9,829 nucleotides of DNA from Methanobacteriaceae archaeon (GTDB taxonomy: Archaea; Methanobacteriota; Methanobacteria; Methanobacteriales; Methanobacteriaceae): assembly GCA_030681145.1 (NCBI GenBank), contig JAUXXK010000137.1, positions 1 through 9,829 on the forward strand, given 5' to 3'. The translations under genes were made by a program, and so were the position numbers. The notes under the pieces were generated by a model. That model was not told the DNA's origin. It saw only the letters and a list, made by a program, of their open reading frames with translations, and searched no databases. This document shows positions 5,993 to 9,829 of this stretch, in pieces; within the stretch, counting starts at the first letter, position 1; each line of letters begins with the position of its first letter.

Positions 5993-6631
5993 TTATTTTC
6001 TAGTTTTATATTTTTTATAAATACTAAAAGCTATTATAAGTATTATCAATCCAATTATCATTATTTCTTCAGATATGGCAAATTTAGATTCTATCTGATT
6101 ATATAAACTTCCAAATTGCCATGCAATGAATCCCATGACAAATGCCTTTACTAAAGTTCCAAAAAAAGTTAGCAAAATAAATTTTTTAATATCATATTTA
6201 ATAAATCCACAGAAAGCACTTAAAAGAATGCTGGGTACTATGGGAAGTGCTCTTGCAGTAAAAATTGATAATTCCATTAAATTATGTTTAGAATACTTTT
6301 CTTCTGTTTTTTCTACTTGTTCCCAAGATAATCCAAGATATTTACCCCAACGATCAACGAAAGGCTTACCTATCCTATAAACAATTCCATAAAAAAGCAA
6401 AGATCCAAGTGTAACTCCCGAAGCTGCAGGTAATGCAATATAAAGAATTAACCTTCCCAATGATTGAAGAGAAATTTGATAGTTATCCATGATAAAAATG
6501 CTTGAAACCATTATAACCGCTGAAGAAGGAATAGGTGCTATAATCTCTTCGATTATACTTCCAAAAAAGACACCTAAAAAACCGTGATTGATTATAAACT
6601 CCTTTAAGAGAATTGTTAACTCTGAAAACAT
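5993..6631 (-). CDS. DedA / VTT-domain (SNARE-associated type) membrane protein
   Basis: This 212-residue integral membrane protein belongs to the DedA family (VTT domain), whose members are proposed to flip or scramble polyprenyl-phosphate or phospholipid carriers. Visible features are GSIIEEIIAPIPSSA (24-38), with the acidic pair Glu28-Glu29 before the Pro-rich re-entrant segment; a Gly/Ser-rich helix (70-86); WGKYLGLSWEQVEKTEEKYSKH (95-116), the amphipathic region between the two halves; and FTARALPIVPS (124-134), with Arg127 and paired Pro typical of the second re-entrant segment. G-F-x-K-Y-D (142-147), a helix at 150-173 and a last helix at 188-204 follow, with a basic tail. The length is normal. 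The ATG at 6631 has AGGT (plus-strand 6639-6642) upstream. It is convergent with the flavodoxin gene and appears monocistronic. Confidence 0.85.
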   Translation of the reverse strand: MFSELTILLKEFIINHGFLGVFFGSIIEEIIAPIPSSAVIMVSSIFIMDNYQISLQSLGRLILYIALPAASGVTLGSLLFYGIVYRIGKPFVDRWGKYLGLSWEQVEKTEEKYSKHNLMELSIFTARALPIVPSILLSAFCGFIKYDIKKFILLTFFGTLVKAFVMGFIAWQFGSLYNQIESKFAISEEIMIIGLIILIIAFSIYKKYKTRK

Positions 6632-6941
6632 GATTTAACCTATTTAAACAGTGATTATTTAATATATCATCAAATACTAATTTATTGCAACATTCATAAA
6701 AAAATAGATTCCCACTCAGATTATCATTAGTTAAAAAAATATGATATATAAATATTTAACCATACAAAAAATAGTTGAAATATATTTCTTGAGAAAGCTT
6801 TAATTAAATCTTAAAATCTGAAAAATCATCCTCCAAAGCGAATAATATAATAATAAATAGATTAAAATAGATGATGAACTCCCATGGAGGAAAATGAAAA
6901 ATAGCTTTATAGAATAGAGTTAAATAATTCTTTAATAGAAA
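6632..6941. other. Gap upstream of the DedA gene: promoter sequences and a tiny plus-strand frame
   Basis: This 310-base AT-rich stretch should hold the DedA promoter and the end of the DUF7000 transcript, both on the minus strand. TATA-like sequences lie at 6653-6667 and 6742-6756. The first would give an almost leaderless DedA transcript, the second a leader of roughly 90 bases. On the plus strand GGAGG (6886-6890) stands four bases before ATG (6894-6896) opening a seven-codon frame, MKNSFIE, with TAG at 6915-6917. No longer gene is visible. Confidence 0.4.
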
Positions 6942-7433
6942 TCAATCATTTGATAAGAATTCCACCACATCCCCTATAAATTTCGTGGTTCCATCCTCAA
7001 TTTCTTCGGTTAAAATATCTAAATCACCAAAATCTGGATTTTCCACTAAAACATTTTCAACAATGGAGTCAATTCCTTTTATATCAGATGGGAGATAATA
7101 CTTTTGCAGGCCACCTTTCTTTAATAGTTCCCAGTACTCTTTCTGAACATTTTTATTAAATCCTGCCAACCATACTTCAAATTTAAAGGTATCATAAATA
7201 AAAACCACAGCTATTTTCAATTTAAGGCTTTTTAATGAGTCAGGAGTGAATGAAAAATAAGTCATATCCATATAACCCTGATAAATCCCCGATACAGAAT
7301 ATTCAGGATATTTATTTTTTAAATAATTTCTTAAATCCATGATATAACTCATTAATCCCCTATATGCTCCCTGTACGTGGCCTTTTTCTAACTGTTTTCT
7401 ATATTCAAACATTTGTTCCCTTAATGATTCCAT
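6942..7433 (-). CDS. DUF7000-like soluble protein of unknown function
   Basis: This 163-residue protein matches my memory of the DUF7000 family, found in methanogens and some firmicutes, with no assigned function. The recognisable stretches are KGHVQGAYRGLMSYIMDLR (17-35), SVSGIYQGYMDMTYFSF (46-62), KLKIAVVFIYDTFKFEVWLAGFN (71-93) and NPDFGDLDILTEEIEDGT (132-149). It has no signal peptide or membrane segment, and the composition is that of a cytoplasmic alpha/beta protein rich in Tyr, Phe and Trp. The ATG at 7433 is six bases after AGGGGAG (plus-strand 7440-7446). It is divergent from the DUF1801 gene. TATA-like sequences at about 7480-7494 could drive it with a leader near 30 bases. No catalytic residues can be named. 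Confidence 0.75.
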   Translation of the reverse strand: MESLREQMFEYRKQLEKGHVQGAYRGLMSYIMDLRNYLKNKYPEYSVSGIYQGYMDMTYFSFTPDSLKSLKLKIAVVFIYDTFKFEVWLAGFNKNVQKEYWELLKKGGLQKYYLPSDIKGIDSIVENVLVENPDFGDLDILTEEIEDGTTKFIGDVVEFLSND

Positions 7434-7522
7434 ACTAAACTCCCCTATTCAGAAATTAATAATCATGCGAATTTCGTTAAAAATAATATTAAACTAATTT
7501 AAATATAATACTAGTGAAAATC
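7434..7522. promoter_or_regulatory. Divergent promoter region between the DUF7000 and DUF1801 genes
   Basis: Two genes are read outward from these 89 bases. TTTAAATATAATA (7498-7510) is a TATA candidate for the rightward gene, and TTAAAAATAATATTAAA (7478-7494) could act in the leftward direction, where its complement reads TTTAATATTATTTTTAA. The rightward box is so close to the DUF1801 ATG that its transcript would be leaderless or nearly so, in keeping with the missing ribosome binding site. Assignments are by composition and spacing only. Confidence 0.4.
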
Positions 7523-7882
7523 ATGTCCCCCAGAAAAAAATTCGAAACTATAGATGAATATATTGCAGAATTTCCCGAAGATATACAGAATATCTTAGAA
7601 AAAATTCGAAAAACCATCCAGGATACGGTACCGGAAGCAGAAGAGGCCATAAGTTATGGAATGCCCACATTTAAGCTCCAGGGCAATCTGGTACATTTTG
7701 CAGCCTATAAAAATCATGTAGGATTTTATCCGGCGCCCTCAGGGATTGAAGCATTTAAAGAAGAGATATCCAAATATAAAAGTTCCAAAGGGGCCATACA
7801 GTTTCCTCTGGATGAACCAATTCCTTATGATCTGGTGGAAAAGATTGTTATTTTTAGAGTGAATGAGAATTTACAAAAATGA
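7523..7882 (+). CDS. DUF1801 family protein (YdhG/iron-chaperone-like)
   Basis: This 119-residue soluble protein is a clear DUF1801 member. The signature runs as TIDEYIAEFPEDIQNILEKI (10-29), VPEAEEAISYGMPTFKLQGN (37-56), FAAYKNHVGFYP (60-71) and the YKSSKGAIQFPLDEPIP stretch (86-102). The fold is frataxin-like in shape, and some bacterial members are called iron chaperones, but the role in archaea is unproven. The start could be ATG at 7523 or GTG at 7514 (adding MKI). Neither has a ribosome binding site, and the TATA-like sequence at 7498-7510 lies about 20 bases before the ATG, so the message is probably leaderless; I prefer the ATG. The VOC gene starts 39 bases after the stop, so the two may be cotranscribed. 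Confidence 0.85.
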   Translation: MSPRKKFETIDEYIAEFPEDIQNILEKIRKTIQDTVPEAEEAISYGMPTFKLQGNLVHFAAYKNHVGFYPAPSGIEAFKEEISKYKSSKGAIQFPLDEPIPYDLVEKIVIFRVNENLQK

Positions 7883-7921
7883 ATTAATAATCGATAATTA
7901 ACACAAGGCGGTTTGAATACT

Positions 7922-8272
7922 ATGAAAATTAAATACACTACCTTGATAGTTAAGGACATGGATGAGTCAATTAAGTTCTATACCGAGGTTATGGGCTTTG
8001 AAATAGACAGCCAATATGATCTTGGACCAGCAGGAAACATCACTCTTTTGAAAGGTGAAGGAAAAACCATGATAGAGATAATTAAAAATCCCGTGGACAA
8101 ACCAGGCCTATATTCCATAGGAATGGATGTAGAAGACTTAGACGGCACAGTAAAAGATCTCAAATCTAAAGGTGCTAAAATCACTATGGAACCTATGAAA
8201 ATAACCGTGGGTAATCTGGCATTTATAGAAGATCCGAATAGAGTCCGTATAGCACTAATTGAACACCATTAA
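7922..8272 (+). CDS. VOC-fold (glyoxalase/bleomycin-resistance superfamily) protein with a degenerate metal site
   Basis: This 116-residue protein has two beta-alpha-beta-beta-beta modules of the VOC fold. Module 1 holds YTTLIVKDMDESIKFYTEVM (5-24) and ends at MIEII (50-54); module 2 holds YSIGMDVEDLDGTVKDLKSK (64-83) and ends at DPNRVRIALIE (104-114). Against glyoxalase I, the four metal positions appear to be Tyr5, Glu52, Ser65 and Ala111, so only the first glutamate is kept and a working nickel or zinc glyoxalase is unlikely; a binding or lyase-like role is more plausible. The ATG at 7922 is ten bases after AAGGCGG (7905-7911); the TTG three codons upstream would leave one base of spacing. 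It lies 39 bases after the DUF1801 gene and may share its transcript. The ligand is unknown. Confidence 0.82.
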   Translation: MKIKYTTLIVKDMDESIKFYTEVMGFEIDSQYDLGPAGNITLLKGEGKTMIEIIKNPVDKPGLYSIGMDVEDLDGTVKDLKSKGAKITMEPMKITVGNLAFIEDPNRVRIALIEHH

Positions 8273-8276
8273 TTCC

Positions 8277-8329
8277 TTTTTTTAAATACATCATTTCATT
8301 TTTTCTTATTCAAAATAATCTTTTTTTAT
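8277..8329 (+). terminator. Oligo-T termination region after the VOC gene
   Basis: Three T-runs (8277-8283, about 8298-8304 and 8322-8328) follow the VOC stop within 60 bases, without a hairpin. This is the usual form of archaeal intrinsic termination and makes it likely that the next gene has its own promoter. A TATA-like ATATTAATATAAAT lies at 8402-8415, but it is too close to the next start to be a simple fit; TCTTTAAATC near 8368-8377 is the better-spaced alternative. Confidence 0.5.
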
Positions 8330-8437
8330 TTAATTAGTCACTCAACAATAAACTATTTTCACAAAATCTTTAAATCAGCACTCTTATTAATTTCTAAGGC
8401 CATATTAATATAAATGAAAATTAATAGGGGGAAATTT

Positions 8438-8830
8438 ATGAAAACCGTGGCTATTGTTACCCGAAGACTCAAAGAAGGAAAAAAATACGAAGATTTTCGA
8501 AAAGCATGGTATCATACAGTGGGATTTGGAACTCCCACTAAAATGTTTACTGCCATAAATGTCAATAATCCCCGGGAAATTATTGTTATGGGTTTTGTAG
8601 AGACTGAACTTGATAAATACCTGGCCGGATTAAAAATTGATGTTAAAGAAAGACTAAATAATCCACTTGATGATATTATTGAGCCAGAAATAGATAGAAA
8701 ATTTGGAATAGTTGTTTCTGAAGATGATTTTTCTTCAGAGGGAGCCATTGATTATAAAGACGCCTCTATAAATGGAAAAGAAACTGATTTAGAAAAAGTT
8801 AATCAAGAACTCTCAGAAATGCCCAGATGA
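8438..8830 (+). CDS. Conserved-looking hypothetical protein, possibly a ferredoxin-like dimer fold
   Basis: This 130-residue soluble protein is one I cannot assign to a named family, although its style is that of small proteins found in methanogens and soil bacteria. The N-terminal half reads as strand MKTVAIVTRRLK (1-12), a helix with YEDFRKAWYHTVGFG (16-30), strand MFTAINVNNPREIIVMGF (35-52) and a helix at 55-63, an order that would suit a dimeric alpha/beta-barrel (ABM-like) fold. LNNPLDDIIEPEIDRKFG (74-91) is probably a conserved turn, and the C-terminus is acidic and polar. There is no signal peptide or membrane segment. The ATG at 8438 is six bases after AGGGGG (8426-8431); an in-frame ATG at 8414 lies upstream of that site and is less likely. 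His23 and Trp21 are conspicuous, but no catalytic role can be claimed. Confidence 0.7.
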   Translation: MKTVAIVTRRLKEGKKYEDFRKAWYHTVGFGTPTKMFTAINVNNPREIIVMGFVETELDKYLAGLKIDVKERLNNPLDDIIEPEIDRKFGIVVSEDDFSSEGAIDYKDASINGKETDLEKVNQELSEMPR

Positions 8831-8959
8831 TATGCCTAGCATCTGTTGAACGCGACAAATTAAAAGCGGAAAAATAATTAAGACATTTTAATTTAGAATG
8901 GAATTAATTTACAGGTTCCAAGACCAAATTCAATAAATAATAATGGTATAGAATTACAA

Positions 8960-8975
8960 GTATATTAATTTAATT
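8960..8975 (+). promoter_or_regulatory. Candidate TATA box for the PhnB-like gene
   Basis: GTATATTAATTTAATT is TATA-like. A start about 25 bases from the centre of GTATATTAAT would fall near 8990, at or just before the AGAGGG ribosome binding site (8988-8993), giving a very short leader. The match is compositional and the surrounding DNA is AT-rich. The rest of the gap from 8831 shows no gene. Confidence 0.3.
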
Positions 8976-8999
8976 ATTGCTATAAAAAGAGGGAAAAAA

Positions 9000-9421
9000 A
9001 TGCAAATTAGAGCATATCTTAGCTTTCATGGGGAATGTCAAGAAGCAATCGAACTTTATACAAAAGCATTTAATATAGAAGAATCGGAGATTATGCGTTT
9101 TGGGGATATGCCAGAAAGTCCAGATAGTCCCATGCAAATATCTGATGAGCAAAAGGACTGGATTTTACAGGCTACTTTGCCATTTGGAGATATTTTATTA
9201 GATTATCTGACAGTCCCCTGGAAATAAATGATGATATCACCGATAGAATCGCTGTTGTGGTGGAAACTAGTAAAGAAATAGTAGAACAGGCCTTTGAGGT
9301 CCTAAAGGAAGATGGGGAAATAATAATGCCCTTGCAGCAGACCTTTTTCAGCCCATCCTATGGAATTCTCCGTGACAAGTTCGGTGTAATGTGGAATCTG
9401 GCTGCCATGGAAGAAGAGTAG
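9000..9421 (+). pseudogene. PhnB-like VOC protein gene broken by a one-base frameshift
   Basis: The first frame (9000-9227) encodes 75 residues starting MQIRAYLSFHGECQEAIELY, the usual start of PhnB-like VOC proteins, and the family pattern ends abruptly at LPFGD (residues 61-65). The expected continuation is in another frame: from 9200 it reads RLSDSPLEINDDITDRIAVV, then MPLQQTFFSPSYGILRDKFG and MWNL, ending at TAG 9419-9421. Adding one T to the four-T run at 9193-9196 joins the halves as GDIFIRLSDSP, giving about 140 residues, the normal family length. The second half keeps family motifs, so the break is recent, a sequencing error, or bypassed by slippage. The ATG has AGAGGG (8988-8993) six bases upstream. 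PhnB-like proteins are often annotated as 3-demethylubiquinone methyltransferases, but that activity is not supported; the ligand is unknown. Confidence 0.85.
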
Positions 9422-9460
9422 AAACATTAAAAATCAATCGCAGTTCAAAACATATACTAA

Positions 9461-9499
9461 AAAAGGCCCAACCATTCACCAAGAACAGCTGGGCCTTTT
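9461..9499 (+). terminator. Hairpin terminator after the PhnB-like gene
   Basis: AAAAGGCCCA (9461-9470) and TGGGCCTTTT (9490-9499) are a perfect ten-base inverted repeat with a 19-base loop. The stem holds a GC-rich core and ends in a T-run on both strands, so it could stop transcription in either direction. It begins 39 bases after the PhnB-like stop. Confidence 0.75.
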
Positions 9500-9747
9500 A
9501 ATAGGGTTAATTAAATAAAATACAGATTGATTAGTTTTAATATTTTGAATAAAGTAAATTTAGAAAAAAGAATTCAATATTTTTGCTATCACTATATAGA
9601 GCGACCTATCAAAAAATTGTATTTTGATTAATATATATTATTTTTATTAAATAAACCCATATAATATTTATTTTTAAAAAATTTGCTTAAAAAATCCTTT
9701 AAAATGAATTTTAAAGAATAAATCAAAGAAAATAAATAATTCTTTAT
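9500..9747. other. AT-rich gap between convergent genes
   Basis: Counted from the PhnB-like stop, the gap is 326 bases. The first part holds the hairpin at 9461-9499. The rest is AT-rich with no open frame of interest, apart from the palindrome near 9697-9716 and the 16-base word at 9679-9694 shared with 5747-5762. Confidence 0.5.
9676..9716 (-). terminator. Hairpin and T-tract terminator of the right-edge gene
   Basis: CTTTAAAAT (9697-9705) and ATTTTAAAG (9708-9716) form a perfect nine-base inverted repeat with two bases between. Read on the minus strand it lies 31 bases after the stop of the right-edge gene and is followed by T-runs (complement of 9689-9694 and 9676-9681). This fits a terminator for that gene. 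Confidence 0.5.
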
Positions 9748-9829
9748 TCATTCCACAAATACTTGGACCTTGGTCTGATTTTCCTCATCTTCCACATCCA
9801 CAAGTTTTCCTTCTGCTCCATTTTTAACG
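9748..9829 (-). CDS. C-terminus of an unrecognised protein, cut by the window edge
   Basis: On the minus strand the last 26 codons of a gene are visible, ending with TGA at 9750-9748. The piece begins VKNGAEGKLVDVEDEEN and ends TKVQVFVE, so it looks like two beta strands joined by an acidic turn, as at the end of a small beta-barrel or KOW/PRC-like domain. That is only an impression from alternating residues. Codon use is normal and no stop interrupts it, and a hairpin terminator follows at 9676-9716. I do not recognise the family. Confidence 0.6.
   Translation of the reverse strand, partial: VKNGAEGKLVDVEDEENQTKVQVFVE

Noticed and set aside
6126..6380. 84-codon plus-strand open frame
   Set aside because: It lies wholly antisense to the DedA gene, has no ribosome binding site, and its protein matches no family I know.
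8512..8748. 78-codon Ser-rich minus-strand open frame
   Set aside because: It is antisense to the hypothetical gene at 8438-8830, and the Ser-rich content comes from reversed Asp/Glu codons.
8824..8845. CAGATG/CATCTG inverted repeat across the stop of the hypothetical gene
   Set aside because: Only six base pairs and no following T-run, so it is probably chance.
8970..9152. 60-codon minus-strand open frame
   Set aside because: It overlaps the promoter and start of the PhnB-like gene on the opposite strand and has no sign of a real protein.

Overview
The window looks like a stretch of an AT-rich methanogenic archaeon, most likely Methanobacterium or a close relative. The reasons are the strong purine-rich ribosome binding sites (AGGGGG, AAGGAGGG, GGAGG), TATA-like boxes about 25 bases before likely transcript starts, oligo-T terminators, use of GTG and TTG starts, and protein families I associate with methanobacteria. 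The genus is inference from sequence style and remembered homologues, not from a search. No tRNA, rRNA, CRISPR array, insertion sequence or phage gene was found. It reads as a chromosomal region of mostly single-gene transcription units.

Layout. 1-73 (-) is the first 24 codons of an unrecognised gene. 527-1528 (+) is an AI-2E/PerM-type membrane transporter. 1769-2986 (+) is a cytoplasmic N-terminal-nucleophile hydrolase/acyltransferase with a predicted 103-residue propiece. 3285-3935 (+) is a two-gene unit: an archaeal winged-helix regulator followed by a three-helix membrane protein. 4148-5038 (+) is a membrane protein built from an internal repeat, ended by a hairpin terminator whose loop holds the stop codon. 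5167-5637 (+) is a small flavodoxin, preceded by a 13-codon open frame (5129-5170) with its own ribosome binding site that overlaps the flavodoxin start as ATGA. 5667-5720 is a short remnant that may be the start of a lost membrane-protein gene. 5993-6631 (-) is a DedA/VTT membrane protein and 6942-7433 (-) a DUF7000-like protein. 7523-7882 (+) is a DUF1801 protein, divergent from the DUF7000 gene across an 89-base gap. 7922-8272 (+) is a VOC-fold protein with a degenerate metal site, 8438-8830 (+) a conserved-looking hypothetical, and 9000-9421 (+) a PhnB-like VOC gene broken by one missing base. 9748-9829 (-) is the 3' end of another unrecognised gene.

How they work together. There is little sign of a shared pathway. 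The only clear functional pairing is the regulator with the membrane protein 36 bases downstream. The right half (6942-9421) gathers small soluble stress- or accessory-type proteins (DUF7000, DUF1801, two VOC proteins, one hypothetical), the kind of variable cluster seen in environmental methanogens. The best leads are the leader frame before the flavodoxin, the single-base frameshift in the PhnB-like gene, the internal repeats of the 296-residue membrane protein, and the autoprocessing hydrolase. I see no convincing new multi-gene system.
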